A stretch of 64,000 nucleotides of DNA from Gemmatimonadota bacterium (lineage in GTDB: Bacteria > Gemmatimonadota > Gemmatimonadetes > Gemmatimonadales > Gemmatimonadaceae). Below, in pieces: positions 28,332 to 36,911 of the stretch; the first letter of the stretch is position 1, and the number at the start of each line of letters is the position of its first letter. The notes under the pieces are model-generated. The model saw only the letters and a program-made list of their open reading frames with translations, was not told the origin of the DNA and made no database searches. The translations under genes were made by a program, and so were the position numbers. The DNA is taken from positions 124,001-188,000 of the forward strand of contig JADJAD010000010.1 in assembly GCA_016704465.1 (NCBI GenBank). The letters are read 5' to 3'.

Positions 28332-29089
28332 ACCTCCACACGCACCTGCTCCCGGGCGTGGATGACGGGTCGCGCGCGCTCGACGTGTCGGTCCGCGTGC
28401 TCGAGCGCTTCGCCGCCGAGGGGGTGTCGGTGGTGGCGTGCACGCCGCACCTGGCTGCGTCGCGCGCGATTGAGGCGCCGGTGGCGGCACATGCTGCGCT
28501 GCGGGCGGCGGTGCAGGCGGCACTGGAGGCGACGGCCCCCGGGGCGATCACCCTCGTCGCGGGATTCGAGATCATGCTCGACGTGCCCGGTTGCGAGCTG
28601 CACGGGCGGGGGTTGACGCTCGCCGATTCGCGGGCCGTCCTCGTGGAGTTTCCGCGCACGGGACTCCCGCCGGGTGCAACGGGCGAACTGTTGCGCCTGC
28701 GGTCGAGTGGGCTCGTGCCCGTCGTGGCCCACCCCGAGCGCTACAAGGGCGTGTCGGTGGACACGATGCACGAGTGGCGCGACGTTGGTGCGGTCCTGCA
28801 GGGCGACGCGATGATGCTGCTGTCGACCGGGCCGATGGCGGTGCTGGCGCGCACGCTGCTGGAGGAGGGACTGTACGACATCCTCGCCAGCGACAACCAC
28901 GGCGATCGGCGCACCCTGTCGACCGTGCGGGAGTGGTTGCGGGAACTCGGCGGTGACCGGCAGGGGTGGCAGCTCACCGAGGACAATCCGCGCCGATTGC
29001 TGGAGGATGCGCCGCTGGAGCCCGTCCCGCCGCTGCGGCAGCCCCGATCGGCGTGGCAGCGGCTGCGCGCGATGCTCGGTCGACGTTAG
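28325..29089 (+). CDS. CpsB/CapC-type PHP-family tyrosine phosphatase
   Basis: Manganese-dependent protein-tyrosine phosphatase of the PHP superfamily, normally paired with a tyrosine kinase that controls capsule or exopolysaccharide export. 254 residues from GTG 28325. The family-defining start DLHTHLLPGVDDGSRAL supplies His and Asp metal ligands; further ligands are in CTPHLAASR, EFPRTGLPP, VVAHPERYKG and ASDNHGDRR. ERYKGV is typical of CpsB. No kinase gene is in the window. The next gene, gmhA, follows after 26 nt and also serves envelope sugars, which supports an envelope role. The stop codon lies within a GTTAGG motif. Confidence 0.85.
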   Translation: MLDLHTHLLPGVDDGSRALDVSVRVLERFAAEGVSVVACTPHLAASRAIEAPVAAHAALRAAVQAALEATAPGAITLVAGFEIMLDVPGCELHGRGLTLADSRAVLVEFPRTGLPPGATGELLRLRSSGLVPVVAHPERYKGVSVDTMHEWRDVGAVLQGDAMMLLSTGPMAVLARTLLEEGLYDILASDNHGDRRTLSTVREWLRELGGDRQGWQLTEDNPRRLLEDAPLEPVPPLRQPRSAWQRLRAMLGRR

Positions 29090-29115
29090 GCACGCAGGCA
29101 ACACAGGGGATTCCG

Positions 29116-29705
29116 ATGACGAGTTTCGAGGAGCAGGCGGTGGAACGGAGCGGCGCGCGACTGCGCGACCTGGCGGCGCTTGCGTCGCGCACCGCCGATG
29201 CGCTGGCACCGGCGATCGCCGATGCCGCGTCGCTGGTGCGTCGCACGCTCGAGGGAGGGGGAACCCTCTTCTTCTGCGGGAACGGCGGGTCGGCGGCCGA
29301 TGCCCAGCACATGGCCACGGAGTACGTGGTGCGCTACATGCGCAATCGTCGCGCCCTGCCGGCCATCGCGCTCACCACCGATACCTCGCTGCTGACGGCG
29401 GCGGGAAACGATCTTGGCTTCGACGAGATCTTCGCCCGCCAGGTCGAGGCGCTCGTGCGACCGGGGGACCTGCTCATCATTCACTCGACGAGCGGCAATT
29501 CGCCCAATGTCGTGCGCGCGGCCGACGCGGCGCGTGCGAAGCAGGTCGCGGTCCTGTCGCTCTCGTCCCGTGACGGCGGCGCGCTGCGCGAGCGTTCCGA
29601 CATCGCCTGGTGGTCCCGACCGAGCGCACGGACCGCGCGCAGGAGATCCACCTGTGCATCCAGCACCTGATCTGCGAGCTGGTCGAGGAGGCGCTCGCAC
29701 CGTAG
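29116..29705 (+). CDS. gmhA: phosphoheptose isomerase, frameshifted near the 3' end
   Basis: Isomerises sedoheptulose 7-phosphate to D-glycero-D-manno-heptose 7-phosphate, first step of ADP-heptose synthesis for LPS core. SIS-domain motifs: CGNGGSAADAQHMATEYV from residue 54, ALTTDTSLLTAAGND near 93, and HSTSGNSPNVVRA near 127. As written, the frame turns Arg/Ser-rich after DIAW and stops at 29670. A one-base shift at about 29607 restores LVVPTERTDRAQEIHLCIQH and a normal GmhA ending, with a stop at 29703-29705. Loss of one C from a CCC run explains it. The partner kinase hldE1 is at 40.0-41.1 kb. Confidence 0.85.
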
Positions 29706-29754
29706 CTGCGCTCGTCGCTCGTCTCTTTCGCCCTCTGTCCCCATTCCAGGCGCC

Positions 29755-30510
29755 ATGTTTTCTCTCTCAGGCAAGACTGCACTCGTCACCGGAGGTTCCC
29801 GCGGGATCGGCGGCGCCACGACACGGCTCCTCGCGCGGTGTGGGGCCGACGTGATCGTGCACTATCGATCCAGGCGCGACGTCGCCGAGGCAATGGTCGG
29901 CGAAGTGGTCGCCATGGGGCGACGCGCAATGGCGCTCCCGGCGCAGCTCTCCGATCGCGGGGCGGTGGACGCGATGTTCGCGAAGGTGCAGGAAGCGTGG
30001 GGAGGGCTGGACCTGTTTGTCGCGAACGCCGGCATCTGGCCGGAAGACGACGTGGCCGTCGCGGACATGCCCGATGCGCGGTGGGCTCGCACGGTCGCCG
30101 AGAACATCGACGGGATGTTCTACAGCACGCGCGGCGCGCTGCGTGTCCTGCGCGACGGCGGGCGGGTGGTCCTCGTCAGCAGCACGGCCGGACAGCGTGG
30201 GGAATCCATGCATGCCGACTACGCCGCCTCGAAGGGGGCGATGATCGCGTTCACCAAGTCGGTGGCCATCGAGGTGGCGCATCGCGGGATCACCGTGAAC
30301 AGCGTGGCCCCGGGGTGGGTCGATACGGAGATGTGCGAGGGGGCCTTCGCCGGCGAGGGACGGGCGCGCGTGGCGGCGGGCATCCCTGTCGGTCGCATCG
30401 CGACGCCGGCCGACATCGCCGCACCGATCGTCTTTCTTTGCGCGGACGAGGCGCGACATGTGACGGGTGAGATCGTGAACGTGAATGGCGGGAGCGTCCT
30501 GTGCGGGTAG
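29755..30510 (+). CDS. short-chain dehydrogenase/reductase, FabG-like
   Basis: NAD(P)H-dependent oxidoreductase of the classical SDR family; FabG-type 3-oxoacyl reductases are its closest look-alikes. 251 residues. Cofactor motif TGGSRGIG at 12-19, NAG at 91-93, active-site Ser142/143, Tyr156 and Lys160 in YAASK, and the PGWVDTEM segment. An NADP preference is suggested by HYRSRRD after the second strand. The stop overlaps the next gene's GTG by 10 nt. Substrate unknown; with no acyl-carrier or other fab gene next to it, I would not name it fabG. Confidence 0.85.
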   Translation: MFSLSGKTALVTGGSRGIGGATTRLLARCGADVIVHYRSRRDVAEAMVGEVVAMGRRAMALPAQLSDRGAVDAMFAKVQEAWGGLDLFVANAGIWPEDDVAVADMPDARWARTVAENIDGMFYSTRGALRVLRDGGRVVLVSSTAGQRGESMHADYAASKGAMIAFTKSVAIEVAHRGITVNSVAPGWVDTEMCEGAFAGEGRARVAAGIPVGRIATPADIAAPIVFLCADEARHVTGEIVNVNGGSVLCG

Positions 30511-31475
30511 TCGCGCTCGTCTTCACGGGCGGGACCATCTCGATGCGCTTCGACGCGTCGATCGGAGGCGCCGTGCCGGCGCTGGGAGCGGATGAGATCA
30601 TCGCCGCCGCCCGGGGTATCGAGCACGTCGCGACGTTGCGCGTTGAGGAATGGGGGCGCCTTCCGGGTCCGCACATGACGGTGGACCGGATGTGGGCGCT
30701 GCGCGCGCGCCTGCTGGCATTGGTCGCCGACCCGGCCATCTCCGGTGTTGTGGTGACGCACGGGACGGATACCATCGAGGAATCGGCCTATCTCGCCATA
30801 CGCTCCATCGCGACCGACAAGCCGATCGTCTTCACCGGGGCGATGCGCAATTCCAGCGAGCTGTCGTGGGACGGTCCGGCCAACCTGTCGGATTCGGTGC
30901 GCGTGGCGGCCTCCGATGCGGCACGCGGCCACGGGGCGCTGGTCATGCTCAACGGCCGCGTCTTTTCCGCCCTCGACGTGACCAAGGCGCATACCCACCT
31001 GCTGGATGCCTTTGAGAGTCCTGGGCTGGGTCCGATCGGGGTGGTGGATGACGGGGAGGTGGTTTTTCGCCGCTCGCTGCCGCCGTTTGGCGCCGTCCTG
31101 ACCCCGTCGGCGCTGGCGACCCCGGTCGATATCGTCACGGCCTACGCCGGTGCCGACGCCCGTTTCCTCGACGTGTCGCGCGCCACCGCCCGCGGGGTGG
31201 TGGTCGCCGCGCTGGGACGCGGCAACGTGCCGCCAGCCATGGCGGAGGGGATCGCCCGGTGCCTCGGCGACGGGGTGCCAGTGGTCATTGCCTCGCGCGC
31301 GCCGCGTGGTCGGGTGGGGACGACGTACGGCTACGAGGGCGGGGGGCGACAGCTTGCCAACGCCGGGGCCATCTTCACCGGTGCCCGGCGCCCGCAGCAG
31401 GCGCGCATCGACCTGATGCTCGCGTTAGGCGCTGGGCTCACGGGTGACGCCCTGCGCGTGGTCTTCGACGCGTGA
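30501..31475 (+). CDS. ansA: L-asparaginase (classical type I/II family)
   Basis: Hydrolyses L-asparagine to aspartate and ammonia. 324 residues, without a signal peptide, so probably cytosolic. The two catalytic threonine motifs are TGGTIS at 9-14 and VVVTHGTDTIEE at 83-94; TGAMR follows near 113. GTG 30501 overlaps the SDR end. The stop overlaps the cca start by GTGA. A second asparaginase of a different family lies at 41193. Confidence 0.9.
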   Translation: MRVVALVFTGGTISMRFDASIGGAVPALGADEIIAAARGIEHVATLRVEEWGRLPGPHMTVDRMWALRARLLALVADPAISGVVVTHGTDTIEESAYLAIRSIATDKPIVFTGAMRNSSELSWDGPANLSDSVRVAASDAARGHGALVMLNGRVFSALDVTKAHTHLLDAFESPGLGPIGVVDDGEVVFRRSLPPFGAVLTPSALATPVDIVTAYAGADARFLDVSRATARGVVVAALGRGNVPPAMAEGIARCLGDGVPVVIASRAPRGRVGTTYGYEGGGRQLANAGAIFTGARRPQQARIDLMLALGAGLTGDALRVVFDA

Positions 31476-32905
31476 CGCGCCCCGCTTCGTCGCCGCGTGC
31501 GAGCCCGGGGCAGGACCCGGTGCTCGATCCGCCGCCGGAAGTCCGGGAGATTGCCCGGACCCTGGAGCAGGCGGGGTTCGAGGCGTGGTGTGTCGGGGGC
31601 GCGGTCCGCGACGCGCTGCTCTCCCTGCCACACCTCGACTGGGATCTCGCCACGTCGGCCACGCCGCCGCAGGTCAAGCGCGCGTTTCGTCGGACCGTCC
31701 CCGTCGGCGAGCAGTTCGGGACCATCGGCGTCCTCGACCGGAATGGTCGACTCCACGAGGTCACGACCTTTCGACGCGACGTGCAGACCGATGGCCGTCA
31801 CGCGGTGGTGGAGTTCGGCGCATCGCTGGACGAAGACCTGGCTCGGCGCGACTTCACGATCAATGCGATCGCCTACTCTCCCCGGCTCGACGAGCTTCGC
31901 GATCCGTTCCACGGACGCGACGACCTGTCGCGCGGTGTCATTCGCGCGGTGGGGACGGCGCGAGAGCGCATGGTGGAGGATCGGCTGCGTGCCCTGCGGG
32001 CGCTGCGCTTCGCCGGGCGTTTCGGCTTTCGCATCGAGCCGGCCACGTGGTCGGCGATTGCCGAGAGTGCGCCGTTCCTCCCTCGGCTCTCGCGTGAGCG
32101 GGTCAAGCAGGAGCTGGAGAAGACGATGGAGCAGGTGGCGCAGCCCAGCCGGGCCCTCGCCCTGTGGCGCACCGCCGGGGCGCTGCGCACGCTCCTCCCG
32201 GTGCTGGACGCGCAGCCAGACTACATCCTCCGGGCCGCCGACCACATCGCCACGCCCGACGCCACCGGCAGCGAGGGGCGAAAGCGGCGACGCACGCTAT
32301 TGCGGCTGGCGACGCTCTTCGTGGGCGTGGCGCACGCCGACGCCACGCGTGCGCTACGCGACCTGCGCTTCTCGAACCGTGACATCGAGTGGCTGTCAAC
32401 CTTGGCGGTGCAGGCGTCGGCGCTGCGCCCCGCGCTGCAGGCGATGCTCGTGGACTCCGGCATGCCCGACGATCGGGTGCTGCGCCGGTGGGCCGCGGAC
32501 TGCGGGCGGCTCCGGCTTGCCGACACCTTGCGCGTGGCCCTCGCCACGTTGAGCGCCGACGGAGCGCCCGGCGACGGAGCGCCCGGGGACGTGCGCAGAG
32601 CCGGCGCACGCGAGGCGTCGGACGATGCCCCCGGCGAGACACTCCATGCTGGCCGATCGGTGCGTGGACGCGCGCTGTATCGCCGGGCGCTCCGCCTCGC
32701 CTTCCGCGATCCGGTCGAGATCGCAGACCTGGTGGTCGATGGCGAAGACCTCATGCGCGAGGGGGGGGTGGCGCGCGGGCCGGCGTTAGGCGCCGCCCTG
32801 CGCCGTCTCCGCGACCTGGTGGTCGAGGATCCCGCGCGCAACAGCCGCGCCGACCTGCTGGCACTGGCCCGCAGCTGGTCGGTGTCCGACGAGGGAGGAC
32901 GCTAG
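31472..32905 (+). CDS. cca: CCA-adding tRNA nucleotidyltransferase / poly(A) polymerase family
   Basis: Adds or repairs the 3'-CCA of tRNAs. Class II nucleotidyltransferase head: CVGGAVRDALL at 40-50, the catalytic Asp pair in DWDLA at 56-60, RRDFTINAIAYSP near 128, RALRFAGRFGFRIE near 175. 477 residues. A disordered insertion (about 355-390, with GDGAPGD and Ala/Arg-rich blocks) interrupts the C-terminal helical half. Both tRNA genes in this window lack an encoded CCA, so such an enzyme is needed. Start GTG 31472 in a GTGA overlap. Bacterial CCA and poly(A) polymerases are hard to tell apart by sequence. Confidence 0.9.
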   Translation: MTRPASSPRASPGQDPVLDPPPEVREIARTLEQAGFEAWCVGGAVRDALLSLPHLDWDLATSATPPQVKRAFRRTVPVGEQFGTIGVLDRNGRLHEVTTFRRDVQTDGRHAVVEFGASLDEDLARRDFTINAIAYSPRLDELRDPFHGRDDLSRGVIRAVGTARERMVEDRLRALRALRFAGRFGFRIEPATWSAIAESAPFLPRLSRERVKQELEKTMEQVAQPSRALALWRTAGALRTLLPVLDAQPDYILRAADHIATPDATGSEGRKRRRTLLRLATLFVGVAHADATRALRDLRFSNRDIEWLSTLAVQASALRPALQAMLVDSGMPDDRVLRRWAADCGRLRLADTLRVALATLSADGAPGDGAPGDVRRAGAREASDDAPGETLHAGRSVRGRALYRRALRLAFRDPVEIADLVVDGEDLMREGGVARGPALGAALRRLRDLVVEDPARNSRADLLALARSWSVSDEGGR

Positions 32906-32906
32906 C

Positions 32907-33452
32907 GTGGCCTTCATTCGTGGGACGCACACCGAGGCGTCGATCTGGCGGTATTTTCGCGGAGAGGGTGACGGCTTCACCTTTCGCGACCGTAACGGGA
33001 TCTGCGAGGCGATGATCCTGGCCAACGCCGACCGCATCGTCGAGTTGTTCCTCGCCCTGGCCGAGCACCTGCCGCCGGCGGTGACGGTGGCGATCGAGGA
33101 CCTGCGGAGCGGCGACCGATGGGAGGGCGAGGATCAGGCGCTGGTCGACGCACGCGACGCCGTCGCGCGCCTCAAGGGCGCGCTCGCCAGCAGCGGCGGG
33201 GTGGAGTTTTCCCTGGTGGGCGCGGATGACCAGCTCACGCTCACCGCGAATCTCGAGATCTTCGTGTACGCGCGCACCGACCGCTGGCTGTACCTGCTGC
33301 AGGGAAAGGGGCTGCGCCGTCGCGGGCAACTGCGCGCGCGGAGCTGGCGACTGTCGGCGGGGGAGTTCGCCGCCGCGCCGACGACGAGCGCGGCGGTGAA
33401 GGAAGCTGCCGATCGTCTCGGACTCACGCCAGCGCGCGCGGGTTCGCCGTGA
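32907..33452 (+). CDS. conserved-looking protein of unknown function
   Basis: 181 residues, GTG start one base after the cca stop and GTGA overlap with rarA, so clearly part of the operon. The N-terminus reads MAFIRGTHTEASIWRYFRGE and continues with GFTFRDRNGICEAMI. The centre predicts helix plus strand (IVELFLALAEHLPPAVTVAI; VEFSLVGADDQLTLTANLEIF), and the C-terminus has a helix with SAAVKEAADRLGL. No signal peptide, membrane segment or catalytic motif is recognised. It could be a small alpha/beta regulator; no function is proposed. Confidence 0.7.
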   Translation: MAFIRGTHTEASIWRYFRGEGDGFTFRDRNGICEAMILANADRIVELFLALAEHLPPAVTVAIEDLRSGDRWEGEDQALVDARDAVARLKGALASSGGVEFSLVGADDQLTLTANLEIFVYARTDRWLYLLQGKGLRRRGQLRARSWRLSAGEFAAAPTTSAAVKEAADRLGLTPARAGSP

Positions 33453-34816
33453 GCGCCCGTCGCACCTCACGCATCGAGGGATCGCTCTTTGCGCCGCCCG
33501 AATCGGCACAGCCGCTGGCGGCACGCATGCGCCCCCGCACTCTCGAGGAGTATCTCGGGCAGGCGCACGTCCTGGGCCCTGGCAAGACGCTTCGCACGGC
33601 GATCGAGCAGGGGACGGTCACCTCCATGATTTTCTGGGGGCCGCCGGGAACGGGAAAGACGACGCTCGGGCTGCTCATCGCCCGCTACACGGACCGCGAG
33701 TTCGTCCCGTTCTCCGCCGTGACCGAGGGCGTGCCGCGCGTGCGCGAGATCATCGCGGAGGCGGAGCAACGTCTCGCCATGGGCCGTGGCACCGTGTTGT
33801 TCGTGGATGAGATCCACCGCTTCAACCGCGCGCAGCAGGACGCCTTCCTGCCGGCAGTGGAGCGCGGCGTGGTGACGCTCATCGGCGCCACGACGGAGAA
33901 TCCCTCCTTTGAGCTGAACGGGGCGCTGCTGTCGCGCACGCGCGTGGTGGTGCTGGAGCCGTTGGGTGCGGAGGCCCTCGAGTCGCTGCTGCAACGAGCG
34001 CTGGACGATCCCGCGCGCGGGGTGGGGGCGACGGGGGCGCGGGCGATGGACGGCGCACTCGCGTGGCTGGCTCGCGAGGCGGACGGCGATGCCCGGCGGG
34101 CGCTCAACGTGCTCGAAGCGGCGGTCACGCACGCCGGCGCTGGCGGGACGCTGACGATCGAGGGGCTGCGGGAGGCGATGCAGCTGCGGACCGCCCGCTA
34201 CGACAAGTCGGGTGAGGAGCACTACAACCTGATTTCCGCGTATCACAAGTCGCTGCGCGGTAGCGACCCGCAAGGGGCGCTCTACTGGCTCGCGCGCATG
34301 ATCGGCGGCGGTGAGGACCCGATGTACATCGCCCGGCGGACGATCCGCTTTGCCGCCGAGGACGTCGGGCTCGCCGACCCGCAGGCCTTGAGCATCGCCC
34401 TCGCGGCACGGGACACGTACCACCTGCTCGGCTCGCCCGAAGGCGATCTCGCGCTCGCCGAGGCGGCGGTGTACCTGGCGACCGCCCCCAAGTCCAACCG
34501 GGTGTACGAAGCGTGGAAGCGCGCGCTCGACCTGGCGCGCTCGAACCCGGCCGAGCCGGTCCCGCTGCACATCCGGAATGCGCCGACCCGCTTGATGAAG
34601 GAACTGGGCTATGGAAAGGGGTACCAGTACGCGCATGCGGTGCCCGAGGGGTACGCTCCACAGGAATACCTGCCCGATGCACTGCGGGATGCGGTGCTCT
34701 ACGAGCCCGGCCCGTTCGGCTTCGAGAAGGACATCGCCAAGCGCATGCAGTGGTGGGCTGAACTCAAGAATCGGCTGGGCGGCGGCGGTGCCGATGCCCC
34801 GGCCCCGGAGGCGTGA
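33449..34816 (+). CDS. rarA: replication-associated recombination ATPase RarA (MgsA)
   Basis: AAA+ ATPase acting at stalled replication forks, related to clamp-loader subunits. 455 residues. PLAARMRPRTLEEYLGQAHV leads in; Walker A is GPPGTGKT at 64-71, Walker B LFVDEIHRFN near 119, sensor 1 IGATTENPSFE and the arginine finger LLSRTRV. The C-terminal tetramerisation domain follows (LISAYHKSLRGSDPQGALYW; MIGGGEDPMYIARR). Start GTG 33449 overlaps the previous stop by GTGA. One base separates its stop from the downstream lipoprotein ATG. Confidence 0.95.
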   Translation: MSARRTSRIEGSLFAPPESAQPLAARMRPRTLEEYLGQAHVLGPGKTLRTAIEQGTVTSMIFWGPPGTGKTTLGLLIARYTDREFVPFSAVTEGVPRVREIIAEAEQRLAMGRGTVLFVDEIHRFNRAQQDAFLPAVERGVVTLIGATTENPSFELNGALLSRTRVVVLEPLGAEALESLLQRALDDPARGVGATGARAMDGALAWLAREADGDARRALNVLEAAVTHAGAGGTLTIEGLREAMQLRTARYDKSGEEHYNLISAYHKSLRGSDPQGALYWLARMIGGGEDPMYIARRTIRFAAEDVGLADPQALSIALAARDTYHLLGSPEGDLALAEAAVYLATAPKSNRVYEAWKRALDLARSNPAEPVPLHIRNAPTRLMKELGYGKGYQYAHAVPEGYAPQEYLPDALRDAVLYEPGPFGFEKDIAKRMQWWAELKNRLGGGGADAPAPEA

Positions 34817-34817
34817 C

Positions 34818-35300
34818 ATGAAGGCCAGGTGGTCAGGTGCAATCGTCGGCATGCTCGCGCTGGTGGTCGCGGGGTGTGCATCGTTAGGTCGTGCGAGCTT
34901 CCAGGACCCCCTGGTGACGTTCAAGGACGCGCGCATCACCGGCCTCGGTGTCACCGGCGGGTCGATCGAGATCGTGCTCGACGTGTACAACCCCAACCGG
35001 TTCCGGCTCGAAGGGACGCGCGTCACGTACAAGGTCGTCGTCGACTCGACCGAGGTCGGCGACGGCGCCTATACCACGCGCTTCGGCGTGGACGAGGGCG
35101 AGACCAACGAGGTACGGCTCCCGCTCACCTTTTCGTACCGGGGCATCGGGGCGGCCGGCCGGGCGCTGACCCAGACCGGGACCGTACAGTATCGCGTCAT
35201 CGGCGACTTCACGGTGTCCACGCCGCTGGGGACGTTTACGCGGCCGTACGACGAGACGGGGCGCTTCTCGACGCTGCAGGGGAACGCGCGCGACGACTAA
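34818..35300 (+). CDS. LEA-2 / WHy-domain lipoprotein
   Basis: 160 residues with a type II signal: MKARWSGAIVGMLALVVAGC, lipobox VAGC, so Cys20 would be acylated and the protein tethered to a membrane. The rest resembles an LEA type 2 (WHy) domain: a beta-sandwich with VTGGSIEIVLDVYNPNRFRL, where the NPN motif is characteristic, followed by several alternating strands. Such proteins are found in envelope stress settings, but their role in bacteria is not established. It is the last gene of the operon from alaS or the SDR onward. The Leu of CASLGR uses a TTA codon in a GTTAGG motif. Confidence 0.8.
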   Translation: MKARWSGAIVGMLALVVAGCASLGRASFQDPLVTFKDARITGLGVTGGSIEIVLDVYNPNRFRLEGTRVTYKVVVDSTEVGDGAYTTRFGVDEGETNEVRLPLTFSYRGIGAAGRALTQTGTVQYRVIGDFTVSTPLGTFTRPYDETGRFSTLQGNARDD

Positions 35301-35604
35301 CGCGACCACGAGCGCGACGAGGAGCATCTCTCAAAGAGTCGACGCCGGCCGCACGGCGCTGGGCGCGGGAGCGCCGACGACTCGCTGTGCGGTGCTCTCC
35401 GGACGGGGCTGGGCCACGAAATGGGCCCGTCCCGGGGAGAGCAGAGCCTCAACGCGCCCTTGTGCCCGTGGTCGCCCACCCCCGAATTTCCCACGGTCAC
35501 CGGACCGGGTCGCGCTCGGCGGCGCCGGACCTGACTGCTTACCTCCGACCTCCTGAGCCATCAGCCGCGAACTCATTTCACTGACTGCTCCCGTCGAGCG
35601 TGCC
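35301..35604. other. 304-bp spacer before hflX
   Basis: No gene is seen. It contains a strong stem-loop at 35393-35443. The hflX frame is open from 35557, giving a protein-like sequence that lacks a canonical start codon. No clear promoter was found. Confidence 0.5.
35393..35443 (+). terminator. long GC-rich stem-loop after the lipoprotein gene
   Basis: Outer arms TGCTCTCC (35393-35400) and GGAGAGCA (35436-35443) pair perfectly. The inner arms GGACGGG and CCCGTCC pair as well, enclosing a small loop. No T-run follows, so it may be a terminator or a structured leader of hflX. Confidence 0.45.
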
Positions 35605-36882
35605 TTGCTGATCGGCGCCCCGCGCAAGGGGACGACCGCTCGCCATCACGTGGACGAGCACCTCGAGGAACTGGCGCGCCTGGCCGACACCGCCGGCGCG
35701 CAGGTGATCGGGACACTCACGCAGCAGATCGATCGCCCCCATCCGGGGACCTACCTGGGCAAGGGGAAGATCGAGGAGTTGCGCCAGCGGGTTGTCGACG
35801 ATGCGGCGACGCTGGTGATCTTCGACGATGAACTGAGCCCGGCCCAGGGCAAGAACATCGAGGACCTCATCGGCACGCGCGTGATGGACCGCGCCGAGTT
35901 GATCCTCGACATCTTCGCCACGCGCGCGCGCACGCGTGAGGCGAAGATGCAGGTCGAACTCGCCCAGCTCAACTACATGCTGCCGCGCCTCACCCGCATG
36001 TGGAGCCACCTCGAGAAGTTCCGCGGTGGCATCGGGGTGCGTGGCCCGGGCGAGACGCAGCTCGAGACCGACCGGCGCCTCATCGGGCATCGGATCCGGG
36101 TGCTGAAGGAACGTCTCGAGGAGGTCCTGCGCACGCGCGAAGTGCAGCGTCACGGCCGACGCGGAGAGTTTCGCGCGGCGCTCGTCGGGTACACCAATGC
36201 CGGAAAGTCCTCGGTCCTGCGCACCCTGTCGGGGAGCGACGACGTCTTCGTCGAGGACCGGCTCTTCGCCACGCTCGACCCGCTCTCGCGAGAGGTCGAC
36301 CTGGGCGAGGGGCAGCGCGTCGTCCTGACGGACACGGTCGGATTCATCCGCAAGCTCCCCCACCACCTGGTGGCCTCGTTCCGCGCCACGCTCGAGGAAC
36401 TCCACGAGGCCGACCTCCTGCTGCACGTCATCGACGCCGCCCATCCGTCGTGGGAGGAGCAGCGGGAAGTGGTGGACGACGTCGTCGCCGAGCTGGGCGC
36501 GAACGAGAAGCCGATGCTGTACGTGTTCAACAAGCAGGATCGGCTCACCCCCGACGAAGTCGATGGCCTGGGGACGCGGGTGCGACACCTGTTCCCGCAG
36601 TCCGTCATGGTGTCGGCCGTGACGCCTGGCGGGATGGACGCGCTCAAGCACGCGCTTCGGGACGAAGTGCGTCGGCACAAGCCGCTGGTCGAGCTGCGGC
36701 TCGGGCACGCCGACGGCAAGCTGCTCGCCGAGCTGCACCGGTCTGGCGAGGTCGTGGGCCAGCGGCACACCGACGATGGCTTGTACATCCGCGTTCGGTT
36801 GGACGAGGCAACGCTCGGCCGCGCGCTCCGCTCGGGTGCGTCGGTCGTGGATGCGGTGCCGGCGGCAGGCGCGCGGCGCTGA
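35605..36882 (+). CDS. hflX: ribosome-dissociating GTPase HflX
   Basis: GTPase that splits stalled or hibernating ribosomes, often under heat stress. The 425 residues from TTG 35605 include the glycine-rich HflX N-domain (GTYLGKGKIEELRQRV), the MWSHLEKFRGGIGVRGPGETQL signature, G1 GYTNAGKSS near 195, switch region LFATLDPLSRE, G3 DTVGFI and G4 NKQD. The in-frame sequence before the TTG reads LISLTAPVERA, which looks like true HflX N-terminus, and no ATG, GTG or TTG occurs between it and the stop at 35554. A non-canonical start (ATT 35575 or CTG 35581) or an indel upstream is possible. Confidence 0.93.
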   Translation: MLIGAPRKGTTARHHVDEHLEELARLADTAGAQVIGTLTQQIDRPHPGTYLGKGKIEELRQRVVDDAATLVIFDDELSPAQGKNIEDLIGTRVMDRAELILDIFATRARTREAKMQVELAQLNYMLPRLTRMWSHLEKFRGGIGVRGPGETQLETDRRLIGHRIRVLKERLEEVLRTREVQRHGRRGEFRAALVGYTNAGKSSVLRTLSGSDDVFVEDRLFATLDPLSREVDLGEGQRVVLTDTVGFIRKLPHHLVASFRATLEELHEADLLLHVIDAAHPSWEEQREVVDDVVAELGANEKPMLYVFNKQDRLTPDEVDGLGTRVRHLFPQSVMVSAVTPGGMDALKHALRDEVRRHKPLVELRLGHADGKLLAELHRSGEVVGQRHTDDGLYIRVRLDEATLGRALRSGASVVDAVPAAGARR

Positions 36883-36898
36883 GCACGAACGCTTCCGT

Positions 36899-36904
36899 TA
36901 CCTT
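36899..36904 (+). promoter_or_regulatory. possible -10 box of gmd, leaderless spacing
   Basis: TACCTT lies 7 nt before the gmd ATG, the same spacing as for alaS and hrcA. There is no recognisable -35 box, so this is weaker than those. Confidence 0.35.
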
Positions 36905-36911
36905 TGCACGC

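Noticed and set aside
26401..28659. 752-residue minus-strand reading frame opposite alaS
   Set aside because: Antisense to a well-supported synthetase; composition is typical of shadow frames.
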